Below are positions 1 to 8,898 of a DNA stretch of 64,000 bases, in pieces. The position numbers and the translations under genes were made by a program. Where the stretch lies: assembly GCF_009769735.1 (NCBI RefSeq), contig NZ_WSRO01000002.1, forward strand, positions 8,791,001 to 8,855,000, given 5' to 3'. The notes beneath the pieces were generated by a model, which was given only the letters and a program-made list of their open reading frames with translations, had not been told where the DNA came from and ran no database searches. Origin of the DNA: Streptomyces sp. BA2. GTDB lineage: Bacteria; Actinomycetota; Actinomycetes; Streptomycetales; Streptomycetaceae. Numbering within the stretch: the first letter of the stretch is position 1; every line of letters begins with the position of its first letter.

Positions 1-97
1 ATGACGGAGGCCGTACGGGACGGCGAGGCGGGCTCATAGCGTCGGCGCTTCAGCCCGTACGCCGTGCACCTGCCGCCACGCGTGCCACTCTGGTGTC

Positions 98-670
98 ATG
101 CCCATCGAAGTGCGCCCAGCCTCGGTGTTCGAGGACGTCCGTGCCGTGGTTGGTCCGAAGTCGCCCGGTGCCAATGTCTGCTGGTGCCTGAGCTATCGGA
201 TCCCGTCCAAGATGAACAACGAGCTGCGTGGGCCCGACCGCGGTGAGTACGTCGCGGAGTTGTGCCGTGCGGAACCCCCTCCGGGGGTGCTCGCCTACGA
301 CGGGGGCGAGCCGGTGGGCTGGGCAGCCGTGGCGCCGCGCGCGGACACGTCCTTCGCGCGGAACCGAAAGATTCCGCACGTCGACGATCTGCCGGTCTGG
401 TCCCTGTGGTGCATTCGAGTGCGCCCCGGCCACCGGAAGCAAGGGATCTCGCACGCACTCATCGCCGGTGCGGTCGAGTTCGCCCGCGCCCACGGAGCAC
501 CGGCGGTCGAGGCGTACCCGCTCGACAACGGCGACGCCAAGGTCGACCTGACGATGGCGTACGCGGGGATCCGCAAGAACTTCGAGCGCGCCGGATTCAC
601 CCACGCCGCCGACACCACCTCCGTACTGGCCGGCCACCCCCGGATCCTGATGCGGCTCGACCTGCGCTGA
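98..670 (+). CDS. GNAT family N-acetyltransferase
   Basis: A 190-residue soluble protein of the GNAT acetyl-CoA transferase fold. The central strand IRVRPGHRKQGISHALI (about residues 107-123) is the acetyl-CoA pyrophosphate-binding motif A (R/Q-x-x-G-x-G/A type), here with RKQGIS in the loop. The C-terminal stretch around KNFERAGF is the usual motif B helix and turn. The ATG follows directly on a leader with no strong ribosome site. It is a stand-alone gene, convergent with the DUF5709 gene. The substrate cannot be read from the sequence. GNAT membership is clear; any specific resistance or metabolic role would be a guess. Confidence 0.8.
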   Translation: MPIEVRPASVFEDVRAVVGPKSPGANVCWCLSYRIPSKMNNELRGPDRGEYVAELCRAEPPPGVLAYDGGEPVGWAAVAPRADTSFARNRKIPHVDDLPVWSLWCIRVRPGHRKQGISHALIAGAVEFARAHGAPAVEAYPLDNGDAKVDLTMAYAGIRKNFERAGFTHAADTTSVLAGHPRILMRLDLR

Positions 671-703
671 CAGAGAAGCCACGCTTCGGGTGACTTCGCC
701 GTC

Positions 704-1219
704 TCAGCCCGCGGAGTCCGTCCGGTCGGCGGCGTCCGGGTCGATGACATGCACCGCGGCCTCCTCGGCGGACGCCGCCCCGCCGTCGATGCCCATGTCC
801 TCGCCGACCATGTCCTGCGCGGCGTCGGACTCCGGATCCCCGCTCGCCCCCTCATCCGGGGCGAACAGGCGTCCGGCGCGGGCGTCACCCACCTCCGCCT
901 CGTCGATCGGCTCGCCGTCGGTGTCGGTCGTGTCCCCGATGCCGTCGTCGTCCTCGGCGGGGCCGGGAACGTCGAGCGCGGGGTCGGGCCGCTCCTCGGA
1001 GAGGCGTTCGGCCAGGCTCTCGCCCTCCTGCTGCTCCTGAGGGGTGGTACCGGTGTGGGCCACTCCAAGCGGCCGCTCGGGGGGCGACCAGCCCTCGTCG
1101 TACGGATCCGCCCCGCGGTCGCTGAGCGTGTCCTCCGCATCGAGGATGCCCTCGTCCTCGCGGACCTCCTCAGCGTCGGGCTGGTAGACCTCGTCGCCCA
1201 TGACCTCGTCGTCTCCCAC
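704..1219 (-). CDS. DUF5709 family acidic protein
   Basis: A very acidic, probably disordered protein of 171 residues, typical of the actinobacterial DUF5709 family. Blocks such as DEVYQPDAEEVREDEG near the N-terminus and DAAQDMVGEDMGIDGGAA near the C-terminus are what I recognise of the family. The start was set at the GTG at 1219 because an excellent AAGGAGGA site lies at 1228-1235, nine bases upstream. The longer frame (from 1300) and the internal ATG at 1201 lack such a site. The function is unknown; family members are small cytoplasmic proteins. It lies 96 bp downstream of the SpoIIE phosphatase gene on the same strand and may be co-transcribed. Confidence 0.8.
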   Translation of the reverse strand: MGDDEVMGDEVYQPDAEEVREDEGILDAEDTLSDRGADPYDEGWSPPERPLGVAHTGTTPQEQQEGESLAERLSEERPDPALDVPGPAEDDDGIGDTTDTDGEPIDEAEVGDARAGRLFAPDEGASGDPESDAAQDMVGEDMGIDGGAASAEEAAVHVIDPDAADRTDSAG

Positions 1220-1315
1220 GGTGCTCGTCCTCCTTCGTGCGCGGCTGATGCCGGTGTTCTGCCGTGTATCCACCCTGATCCAGAACACACGTTCCGGCAT
1301 GCGGGGGGCGGCAGG

Positions 1316-2545
1316 TCACCGGGTTTCGGGCGGACGCCACTCGAGGAGCAACAGCGTCGCGTCGTCGCGCAGTTGGTTGTCCTGCCGGTCGAGGATGGAG
1401 TGGATGAGCTGGCGCAGGGCCTCGGGCGCCGGTTCGCCCGCGGCGGTCGCGCGGATGATGCTGTCCGTGAACCGCTCCAGGCCGAACTCGGCGCCGCCCC
1501 CGGTCCGCAGCTCGGTGACGCCATCGGTGTACATCAGCACCCGGTCGCCCGGTTCGAGCGCCTGCTCGTGGACCTCCCACGACACGCCGGACAGCACGGC
1601 GGGCGTCCCCATGGGCGGCTGGGCGGGACGCTCGAGGGCGCGGTCGAGTACGCGGTGGTCCCGGATCAGCAGGGGCGGCGGATGGCCGCAGTTGCACCAG
1701 CGCAGCACCCCACCGGCCAGGTCGAGCTGGGCGAGGATCCCGGTGCAGAACTGCTCGGGCAGCCACCCGGCAAGCGCGTGCTGGATGGTGTTGACGAGCT
1801 CGGGCAGATCGGCCTCGGCGCGGCGGGCGTTACGGCAGCCGGCCATGGCCACGGCGGTGGTCAGACCCGACGCGAGGTTGTGGCCCATGGCATCGAAGAT
1901 CGCCACATGCAGGGTCGACGGGGTCAGGGAGTGATCGAAGGCGTCGCCGCCGATCTCGTACGCGGGTTCGAGGACGGCGGTCGAGATCACATGGGAATTG
2001 CCGATCGTCCTCGGCGGCAGGAAGGCCCTGAGCATCTCGGCGGGAAGCTGCATGGTCTCGGACCGTGTCCGGCGCGCGAAGCTGTCGCTCGACGCCCGCT
2101 TCGAGGTGATCGTCATGGCGAGGACGGAGGCCAGCATGCGGCAGCGGCGCAGCAGCGCGACGTCGATGACCGACGCCGTGGCACCGATCACGCCGAGCCG
2201 CTCGGCGCCGTCGATCAGCGGCAGCCAGGCGACGATCCTGCCCTGGGCCAGTTCCTCGACGCGCAGCTCGTGCGCCCGGTAGGCCGAACCGGCGACGGAG
2301 GTGTCCACACTGAGGGAGGGCGGCCCCTCGGCCAGCGACACCAGACACCGCTGCTGGATGTCCACCAGGTACACGTCGACCCGGTCGAGCCCGACGGCGC
2401 CGGCGAAGCGCTGCGCCAGGGCGGGAAGCTCCATCGGCGCCGCCGCGTGCGCCGAAGCGAGCAGTTGCTCGAACAGCTGCTCCCCGGGCCCGGGCTGCCG
2501 GGGGCCTCGCTTCCCGGGTTCGGGTTCCCTGGGATGGCTCGACAT
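1316..2545 (-). CDS. GAF-SpoIIE (PP2C) serine phosphatase
   Basis: A 409-residue cytoplasmic phosphatase with an N-terminal sensory GAF-like region (about residues 20-155, no metal-binding motif seen) and a C-terminal SpoIIE/PP2C catalytic domain (about 185-405). Metal-binding aspartates are visible in EIGGDAFDH, IFDAMGH, the glycine-rich MYTDGVTE segment, and the terminal DDATLLLLE. Proteins of this type dephosphorylate anti-anti-sigma factors in Streptomyces partner-switching systems. No kinase or anti-anti-sigma gene is next to it, so its partner is unknown. The start is the ATG at 2545 with GGGATG and weak purines upstream. It may share a transcript with the DUF5709 gene downstream. Confidence 0.85.
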   Translation of the reverse strand: MSSHPREPEPGKRGPRQPGPGEQLFEQLLASAHAAAPMELPALAQRFAGAVGLDRVDVYLVDIQQRCLVSLAEGPPSLSVDTSVAGSAYRAHELRVEELAQGRIVAWLPLIDGAERLGVIGATASVIDVALLRRCRMLASVLAMTITSKRASSDSFARRTRSETMQLPAEMLRAFLPPRTIGNSHVISTAVLEPAYEIGGDAFDHSLTPSTLHVAIFDAMGHNLASGLTTAVAMAGCRNARRAEADLPELVNTIQHALAGWLPEQFCTGILAQLDLAGGVLRWCNCGHPPPLLIRDHRVLDRALERPAQPPMGTPAVLSGVSWEVHEQALEPGDRVLMYTDGVTELRTGGGAEFGLERFTDSIIRATAAGEPAPEALRQLIHSILDRQDNQLRDDATLLLLEWRPPETR

Positions 2546-2804
2546 CTGTGATCACCGCCTCATCAGCAGTCTCACATCGGGCCACGGATCCCGCCCGGCT
2601 TCGGACGGCCGCGGCGCCCATTTCACGTACACCCGCCGGATTTCCGGCGTACTCAGGCTCTCTCCAGTGCGCTGTGAGGGCCGTCTCAGTGATCGACCCC
2701 GGTCCGCAGAGGACCGCCCGCGCAGCGTAAGGTCGCGGACCGGCCGCATACGGCCGAACCGAACCAACACAGTCACACAGTCACCGAACAAGGAGCTGCT
2801 GGTC

Positions 2805-2987
2805 ATGCCGGCCAATGACGCCGCTGAGGCGCCGATCTACGAAACCCTCGTCCAGGAGCACGGCGACGTCCTCGCGACAGCCCGCAAGGCCGCCGAGGAG
2901 ACCCAGCAGAGAGCCGAGGCCGTGCTGGACTTCAGGGGGCCGGTAGCGGCCGTGCCCGACGACTCGTCCGCCGAGCCCGCGGCGTAG
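2805..2987 (+). CDS. small hypothetical protein (60 aa)
   Basis: A 60-residue protein, acidic, alanine-rich and mostly helical in appearance, with an AARKAAEETQQ-like helical stretch in the middle and a short proline/serine-rich tail. The ATG at 2805 has a good AAGGAG site at 2790-2795 nine bases upstream, which argues for a real gene despite its size. There is no signal peptide, membrane helix or motif I can name. It is divergent from the SpoIIE phosphatase gene and separated from it by about 260 bp. Similar small proteins with a conserved AARKAAEETQ-like core exist in streptomycetes, but I know no function for them. Confidence 0.65.
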   Translation: MPANDAAEAPIYETLVQEHGDVLATARKAAEETQQRAEAVLDFRGPVAAVPDDSSAEPAA

Positions 2988-3095
2988 GCGTCCCCCGGGG
3001 GCGGGGGCTCCGGTCCTCACATGCCCCGCCGCCCTTTGTGGGCGACGCTGGAAGCACACGTACGCCGTCGCAGTCCCCGACGGCCGGAGGTGCCG

Positions 3096-4118
3096 ATGGA
3101 TCCCGTCGAGGCGCTGGAACGGATCGCCTTCCTGCTGGAGCGCGGCCGCGCCCCGACCTACCGTGTGCGGGCCTTTCGCACCGCGGCCGCGGTGGTGGGC
3201 GGCCTCGCCGAGGGTGAGGCCGCGCGGCGCGTCGCCGACGGGTCCCTGGAGTCGCTCAAGGGGATCGGCCCCAAGACCGCCGGTGTGGTCCGCGAGGCGC
3301 TGACCGGCGACGTGCCGGGATACCTGGAGCGGCTCGAAGGCGAGGCGCAGGCCCCGCTCGTCGAGGGCGGCGCCCGGCTGCGGGCGCTGCTGCGCGGCGA
3401 CTGCCACCTGCACTCCGACTGGTCCGACGGCGGCAGCCCCATCGAGGAGATGGGCCTCGCGGCCCAGGCGCTCGGCCATGAGTGGGCCGTGCTCACCGAC
3501 CACTCGCCACGGCTGACCATCGCTCGCGGTCTGTCGCCGGAGCGGCTGCGCGAGCAGCTCGCGGTGGTGGCCGACCTCAACGAACGCTGGGCGCCCTTCC
3601 GGCTGCTCACGGGCATCGAGTGCGACATCCTTGACGACGGTTCGCTCGACCAGGAACCGGAGCTGCTCGACCAGCTCGACGTGGTGGTCGTCTCCGTCCA
3701 CTCCAAGCTGCGCATGGAGGCCCCCGCGATGACGCGGCGCATGGTCGCCGCCGTCAGCAACCCCCGAGCCGATGTCCTCGGCCACTGCACCGGCCGCCTT
3801 GTCACCGGGCGCGGCAGGCCGGAGTCGCAGTTCGACGCCGACGAGGTGTTCGCCGCGTGCGCGGCCGCGGGCACGGCGGTGGAGATCAACAGCAGGCCGG
3901 AGCGGCTCGACCCGCCGCGCAGGCTGCTGCGCCAGGCCGTGGACGCCGGAGTGCTCTTCTCCGTGGACACCGACGCGCACGCGCCGGGCCAGCTGGACTG
4001 GCAGGTGTACGGGTGCGAGCGGGCGGAGGAGTGCGGGGTGCCCGCCGAGCGTGTGGTGACCACCTGGACGGCGGAGAAGCTGCTGGCCTGGACGAGGGAG
4101 AAACGGGCCGTGACCTGA
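3096..4118 (+). CDS. PHP-domain metal-dependent hydrolase with HhH N-terminus
   Basis: A 340-residue protein matching the C-terminal half of PolX-type enzymes: a helix-hairpin-helix segment (KGIGPKTAG, residues about 55-63) followed by a PHP phosphoesterase domain. The PHP metal ligands are visible: HLHSDWSDG (H104, H106), TDHSP (D135, H136), the GIECDI glutamate, SVHSK, LGHCTG and the terminal DTDAHA. There is no polymerase nucleotidyltransferase core, so this is a stand-alone PHP protein, as often seen in actinobacteria. The start was moved to ATG 3096 because GGAGG lies at 3086-3090; the frame upstream of it has no ribosome site. Likely a DNA-end or nucleotide phosphoesterase. The substrate is unproven. 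Confidence 0.82.
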   Translation: MDPVEALERIAFLLERGRAPTYRVRAFRTAAAVVGGLAEGEAARRVADGSLESLKGIGPKTAGVVREALTGDVPGYLERLEGEAQAPLVEGGARLRALLRGDCHLHSDWSDGGSPIEEMGLAAQALGHEWAVLTDHSPRLTIARGLSPERLREQLAVVADLNERWAPFRLLTGIECDILDDGSLDQEPELLDQLDVVVVSVHSKLRMEAPAMTRRMVAAVSNPRADVLGHCTGRLVTGRGRPESQFDADEVFAACAAAGTAVEINSRPERLDPPRRLLRQAVDAGVLFSVDTDAHAPGQLDWQVYGCERAEECGVPAERVVTTWTAEKLLAWTREKRAVT

Positions 4119-4128
4119 GGGCCCCGGT

Positions 4129-6234
4129 TCAGAGACCGTCCGCACCGCCCGCAAGGACACGGTCCGGCGTGAGAGGCAGTTCGCGCAGCCGCACGCCGGT
4201 CGCGTGGTGCACCGCGTTGCCGATGGCCGCGGCCGTCCCGACGATGCCGATCTCCCCGATCCCCTTGCTGCCCATGGGGTTGAGGTGAGGGTCGTCCTCG
4301 TCGACCCAGTGCGCCTCGATCGCGGGTACGTCCGCGTGCGCCGGTACGTGGTAGGCGGCGAGGTCGGCCTCCGCGAAGTCGCCGAAGGCCGCGTCCATGG
4401 TGCTGCCCTCGGTCAGCGCCATCCCCAGGCCCATCGTCATCGCCCCGATGAACTGCGAGCGCGCGGTACGGGAGTTGAGGATGCGACCGGCCGCGTAGAC
4501 CCCGAGCAGCCGGCGCACCCGTACCTCGCCCGACACCGTGTCGACGCCGACCTCGGCGAAGTGGGCGCCGAAGGCGTGGCGGGCGTAGGCGCTGTCCGCG
4601 TCGGCGTCGCCCGTCGTGTCGGCGGTGGCGCCGACGCCCTCCGGGGGCAGCTGCTGGCCCTGCTGTCCGGCAAGGCGTTCGGCAAGTCGCGTACAGGCCT
4701 CGTGGACGGCCCAGCCCCAGGAGGCCGTCCCGGAGGAACCGCCCGCGAGCGGCGCGTCCGGAAGGTCGCTGCTGCCGATCTCGGCGCGTACGGAGTCCAG
4801 CGGGACGCCCAGCGCGTCGGCGGCGACCTGGGCCAGCACGGTGCGGGCGCCCGTACCGATGTCGGTGGCGTTGACGCGGACCACGAAGCTGCCGTCCGGG
4901 TAGGCGTGGGCGCTCGCCCGGGACGGCGCGACGACCACCGGGTACGTGGCCGCGGCGACCCCGCTGCCCACCAGGACCGGCCCCTCGGCGCGTGACCGCG
5001 GGCGCGGGTCGCGCTCGGACCAGCCGAAGCGCCGGGCGCCCTCGCGCAGACACTCGGCGAGGTGACGGCTGCTGAAGGGCTTGGAGGAGTCGGGCTCCGT
5101 CTGCGTGTCGTTGCGCAGCCGCAGCTCCACGGGGTCGATGCCGAGGGTCACGGCGAGCTCGTCCATCGCCGACTCCAGCGCGTACATGCCGGGCGCCTCG
5201 CCCGGGGCCCGCATCCAGGACGGGCTCGGCACGTCGAGCGGCACCACGCGATGCGTGGTGCGGGCGTGCGGCGAGGGGTACATGACACGCGTGGCGGCGG
5301 CGGCCGTCTCGACGAACTCCTTGACGCGAGAGGTGTGCGCGGTCACCTCATGGATGACGGAGGTCAGCCTGCCGTCCCTCTCCGCCCCCAGCCGCACCCG
5401 GTGCAGGGTCGGCGAGCGGTGGCCCACCACGGCCGGCAAATGGCGCCGCGGCAGGGCGAGTTTGACGGGCCTGCCCGTCACGCGGGCGGCCATCGAGGCA
5501 AGCACCACGTGCGGGCGTGGCGTGCCCTTGGAGCCGAAGCCGCCGCCGACGTGCTCGGAGACAACAGTGACCTGCTCCTCGGGCAGCGCGAACAGACCCG
5601 CGAGGACGTCGCGGACGGTGGTGGCGCCCTGGCTGCTGTCGTGCACGGTCAACCGCCCGTCCCGCCAGTGGGCGGTGGCCGCGTGCGGCTCCATGGGGTG
5701 GTTGTGCAGCGGCGGCACCCGGTAGGCGACATCGACGCGGGAGGGAGCGGAGTTGAACGCGCCCTCCGCGTCGCCGCGGACGTGCTCCCCCGAGGTGCCG
5801 TCCTCGTCCTCCGGCACATAGGCCTCGGGGTGATCGGCCTTCAGGGTGACGTCGTGCGCCTCCTCGGCGTAGGTGACCTGGACGGCCGCGGCGCCTTCGC
5901 GTGCCGCCTCCGGACTGTCGGCGACGACGAGCGCGACGTACCAGCCCCGGTGCGGAACACGTGCGTCCTGCAGCACGGCGAGCGTCGCGTCGTCCGGCTT
6001 CTCCAGGCGCGGCGCGTTCAGATGGGTCAGGACCTCGACGACGCCGGGCAGCTCCCTGGCCGCCGTGTCGTCGACGGCGGTGACCGCGCCGCGCGCCACC
6101 GTGGCGGGCACCGGCCAGGCATACGCGCACCCCTCGGGGGTGTGCTCGGCGGCGTAGCGGGCGGCCCCGGCCACCTTCTGGGGGCCCTCCCTGCGCTCGG
6201 CGGACGCCCCGAGGGCGCTGGCGGTGTCCGGCAT
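4129..6234 (-). CDS. xanthine dehydrogenase family, molybdopterin-binding large subunit
   Basis: A 701-residue molybdenum-cofactor subunit of a xanthine oxidase-family hydroxylase (CoxL/XdhB-like). Typical stretches are GGGFGSKG in the first third, WMRAPGEAPGMYALES in the middle (substrate/cofactor region), NATDIGTGARTVLAQ, and a C-terminal MGSKGIGEIG where family enzymes place the catalytic glutamate. The ATG at 6234 follows a GGGAG site at 6241-6245; the longer frame to 6297 overlaps the preceding gene's end and was rejected. It is the last gene of a three-gene operon (Fe-S, FAD, Mo subunits), 31 bp after the FAD subunit. The substrate (purine, aldehyde or other heterocycle) cannot be decided. 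No signal peptide, so cytoplasmic. Confidence 0.87.
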   Translation of the reverse strand: MPDTASALGASAERREGPQKVAGAARYAAEHTPEGCAYAWPVPATVARGAVTAVDDTAARELPGVVEVLTHLNAPRLEKPDDATLAVLQDARVPHRGWYVALVVADSPEAAREGAAAVQVTYAEEAHDVTLKADHPEAYVPEDEDGTSGEHVRGDAEGAFNSAPSRVDVAYRVPPLHNHPMEPHAATAHWRDGRLTVHDSSQGATTVRDVLAGLFALPEEQVTVVSEHVGGGFGSKGTPRPHVVLASMAARVTGRPVKLALPRRHLPAVVGHRSPTLHRVRLGAERDGRLTSVIHEVTAHTSRVKEFVETAAAATRVMYPSPHARTTHRVVPLDVPSPSWMRAPGEAPGMYALESAMDELAVTLGIDPVELRLRNDTQTEPDSSKPFSSRHLAECLREGARRFGWSERDPRPRSRAEGPVLVGSGVAAATYPVVVAPSRASAHAYPDGSFVVRVNATDIGTGARTVLAQVAADALGVPLDSVRAEIGSSDLPDAPLAGGSSGTASWGWAVHEACTRLAERLAGQQGQQLPPEGVGATADTTGDADADSAYARHAFGAHFAEVGVDTVSGEVRVRRLLGVYAAGRILNSRTARSQFIGAMTMGLGMALTEGSTMDAAFGDFAEADLAAYHVPAHADVPAIEAHWVDEDDPHLNPMGSKGIGEIGIVGTAAAIGNAVHHATGVRLRELPLTPDRVLAGGADGL

Positions 6235-6265
6235 GGGGTTCTCCCTGGAAGCGGAGGCAGTCGGG

Positions 6266-7249
6266 TCACGAAGAGGTGAGGCGGCGCAGGACGTCACACG
6301 CGAGATTGCGGGCGAGGCGCACCTTGAACGCGTTGTCCCGCAGCGGCTCGGCCGCGGAGAGCTCGGCGTCCACGGCGCTCAGGAACGCCCCGTCGCTCGG
6401 CGGCCCGCCACGCAGCGCCTCCTCCGCGTGCCGGGCACGCCAGGGCCGGTGGGCGAGGCCGCCGAACGCGATCCGCGCCTGGCGTACGACGGAGTCCTCG
6501 ACGTCCAGGACCACCGCCACCGAGGCGAGCGCGAAGGCATAGGAGGCGCGGTCGCGGGCCTTGCGGTAGGCGGAGGGCAGCCCCGCGGTCGCGCGCGGGA
6601 GCAGCACGCCGGTGATCAGCTCGCCGGGCGCGATCTCGGTGTCCTGTTCCGGACGGCCGCCGGGCAGGCGGTGGAACTCGGCGGCGGGCAGGGTGCGTCG
6701 GCCCCGGACGCCGTGCAGCTCCACCTGGGCGTCGAGCGCGGCGAGCGCGACCGCCATGTCGGAGGGGTGGGTGGCGATGCACTGCGGCGAGTGGCCGAGG
6801 ACCGCGTGGTCGCGGTGGACGCCGTCGCGTGCCCCGCAGCCGGTGCCGGGCTCCCGCTTGTTGCACGGTTTGCTCAGGTCCTGGAAATAGGGACAACGGG
6901 TGCGCTGGAGCAGGTTGCCGCCGGTCGTGGCCACGTTGCGCAGCTGGCCCGAGGCTCCCGCGAGCAGCGCCTGGGCCAGCACGGGGTAGCGGTCTCGCAC
7001 CAGCGGGTGGGCGGCGAGGTCGCTGTTGCGCACCGTCCCGCCCGCGCGGACGGACCCGTCGGGCAGTTCCTCCACCGAATCCAGCGGCAGCCTGCTCACG
7101 TCGATCAGCGTCCCGGGGCGCTCGACGCCCAGCTTCATCAGGTCGACGAGATTGGTGCCGCCGCCCAGATAGCGGGAGCCCGGGCGGCCCGCGTGGGCGG
7201 CGGCCGCCTCTTCGACGCTGTAGGCGCGCACGTACCGGAAGGGCTTCAC
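6266..7249 (-). CDS. xanthine dehydrogenase family, FAD-binding subunit
   Basis: A 327-residue FAD_binding_5/CO_deh_flav_C protein. The N-terminal RYLGGGTNLVDLMKLG segment is the flavin-binding loop. A second glycine-rich patch, NVATTGGNLLQRTRCPYF, is followed by a cysteine pair region (KPCNKREPGTGC) seen in the subgroup carrying an additional Fe-S site in this subunit. Its start ATG overlaps the stop of the 2Fe-2S subunit by 4 bp, so translation is coupled. It transfers electrons from the Fe-S centres to the external acceptor in the CoxSML-type complex. Confidence 0.87.
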   Translation of the reverse strand: MKPFRYVRAYSVEEAAAAHAGRPGSRYLGGGTNLVDLMKLGVERPGTLIDVSRLPLDSVEELPDGSVRAGGTVRNSDLAAHPLVRDRYPVLAQALLAGASGQLRNVATTGGNLLQRTRCPYFQDLSKPCNKREPGTGCGARDGVHRDHAVLGHSPQCIATHPSDMAVALAALDAQVELHGVRGRRTLPAAEFHRLPGGRPEQDTEIAPGELITGVLLPRATAGLPSAYRKARDRASYAFALASVAVVLDVEDSVVRQARIAFGGLAHRPWRARHAEEALRGGPPSDGAFLSAVDAELSAAEPLRDNAFKVRLARNLACDVLRRLTSS

Positions 7250-7779
7250 CGGGTCACGTCCTCGACGGCCTCGACGATGTGCGGATAGGCGCCGCAGCGG
7301 CAGAGGTTGCCGCTGAGCCGCTCACGGATCTCGTCCCTGGTCAGCTCCACGGGGTCGCCGGTGTCCGTACCCGGATCGGTCACGTGCGATGCGTTGCCCG
7401 CCGCGGCCTCGGCCAGGGCGCCGACGGTCGAACAGATCTGGCCCGGGGTGCAGTAGCCGCACTGGAAGGCGTCGCGCTCCAGAAAGGCACGCTGTACGGG
7501 ATGCGGGCCCTCGCCGTCGCCGCCGCGCAGCCCTTCGACGGTGGTGATGTCGCACCCCTCGTGGGCGACGGCCAGCAGCAGACAGCTGTTGGCGCGGCGG
7601 CCGTCGACGAGGACGGTGCAGGCACCGCACTGGCCGTGATCACAGCCCTTCTTGGCGCCGGTGAGCCCCATCTGTTCGCGCAGTACGTCAAGCAGCGTCG
7701 AACGGTGGTCGACGGTGAGGCGGCAGCGCGCGCCGTTCACCGTCAGGGGCACTTCCGAGCGGAACACATCGGTCCCCAT
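7246..7779 (-). CDS. xanthine dehydrogenase family, [2Fe-2S] subunit
   Basis: A 177-residue two-cluster ferredoxin subunit. The plant-type cluster ligands are C46, C51, C54 (CDHGQCGAC) and C66. The second cluster ligands are C107 and C110 (CGYCTPGQ) with C160 and C162 (CRCGAY). All eight are present. It is the first gene of the operon Fe-S, FAD, Mo subunit and overlaps the FAD gene by 4 bp. Lacking a twin-arginine signal, the complex is expected to be cytoplasmic, unlike periplasmic IorAB/PaoABC types. No accessory maturation gene (XdhC) is present nearby. Confidence 0.9.
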   Translation of the reverse strand: MGTDVFRSEVPLTVNGARCRLTVDHRSTLLDVLREQMGLTGAKKGCDHGQCGACTVLVDGRRANSCLLLAVAHEGCDITTVEGLRGGDGEGPHPVQRAFLERDAFQCGYCTPGQICSTVGALAEAAAGNASHVTDPGTDTGDPVELTRDEIRERLSGNLCRCGAYPHIVEAVEDVTR

Positions 7780-7857
7780 GGTGCTCTGCTCCCTCGTCGA
7801 AGCGTGGTCTGCGGTGTGACCGCGTAACCAGCCTGAGTCAGGACATGCGTTCCGGCA

Positions 7858-8673
7858 TCACGGCTTGCGGGCCAGGCCGCCGTGTTCGCCGATGGGCTCC
7901 GGGGCGGGGGAGTCGGGGGCCGGGCGCCAGAAGGGGACCGAGACGACGCCGGGGTCCAGGAGTTCCAGGCCTTCGAAGAACGCCGCGATCTGGTCGACGG
8001 GCCGCAGGAAGTAGGGGACGGCGCCGGTTTCGTTGTAGGCGTCCTGGGCCTGTTCGTAATCGGCGTCGGTGCCCCGGGAGCCGTCGTTGATGGAGAGGTA
8101 GCTGCCGGAGGGCAGGCCTTCCATCAGACGGGTGACGATGGCGCGCGCCTGGTCGTAGTCGGCGACGTGCCCCAGGATGTTGCTGAGGATCAGGGCGGTG
8201 GGGCGGGAGAGGTCGAGCGTCTCGGCCGCGGCCGCCAGGATGCGGTCGGGGTCGGACAGATCGGCGTCGACGTACGCGGTCGCTCCCTCGGGCGTGGAGG
8301 TGAGCAGGGCACGGGCGTGCGCGAGGACCATCGGGTCGTGGTCGACGTACACGATCCTGGTCCTGGGATCGAGCCGCTGGGCCACCTCATGGGTGTTGTC
8401 CACGGTCGGCAGACCGGTCCCGATGTCGAGGAACTGCCCGATGCCCGCCTCGGAGACCAGACAGGTGATGTTGCGGCGCAGGAACGCGCGGCTGCTGCGG
8501 GCGACGGTGACGATGCCGGGGAAGACGGCGCTGTAGGCGTCGCCGGCCGCTTCGTCGACGGGGTAGTTGTCCTTCCCGCCCAGCCAGTAGTTCCAGATGC
8601 GGGCCGAGTGCGGCACCGATGTGTCGATCTTCTGATGCGCGGCAGGTCCGGGAGTCGTGGCGTGGTCGGTCAT
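7858..8673 (-). CDS. SAM-dependent methyltransferase, Methyltransf_19/DUF574 family
   Basis: A 271-residue protein of the large Streptomyces-expanded Methyltransf_19 (DUF574) family. The hallmark N-terminus contains SARIWNYWLGGKDNYPVD, followed by the SAM-binding motif FLDIGTGLPT, the DHDP motif after strand 2 (VYVDHDPMVLAHA), and a C-terminal PFWRP. The ATG at 8673 was preferred to 8694 because family members start just before this position. Substrates of this family are essentially unknown, and many copies are targets of developmental regulators. It is monocistronic, divergent from the GH16 gene across a 225 bp gap in which I see no other gene. Confidence 0.85.
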   Translation of the reverse strand: MTDHATTPGPAAHQKIDTSVPHSARIWNYWLGGKDNYPVDEAAGDAYSAVFPGIVTVARSSRAFLRRNITCLVSEAGIGQFLDIGTGLPTVDNTHEVAQRLDPRTRIVYVDHDPMVLAHARALLTSTPEGATAYVDADLSDPDRILAAAAETLDLSRPTALILSNILGHVADYDQARAIVTRLMEGLPSGSYLSINDGSRGTDADYEQAQDAYNETGAVPYFLRPVDQIAAFFEGLELLDPGVVSVPFWRPAPDSPAPEPIGEHGGLARKP

Positions 8674-8898
8674 GGGTAGCGTCCGTCTTTCCACCGAGGC
8701 GTGAACTGTTCAACGCACAACCTACGTCCCAACCGTCCGGGCACATATACCAGTTCACGTTCTCGGCGCGTTCTCCGAGTTCTCCGACTTGCGTCAGCGG
8801 TATGGCGGGACTCCCCGGCCTCCGCGAGGATGACGCCTTCGCGCGAGGGGGCCGCCGGGTTCTGCGGGGCGTGTGCGGCCGGGAGGAAGGGCATCGCG

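Noticed and set aside
1..39. Open frame from base 1 to TAG at 37-39
   Set aside because: It may be the last 12 codons of a gene to the left, but it also begins with ATG by chance, and nothing identifies it.
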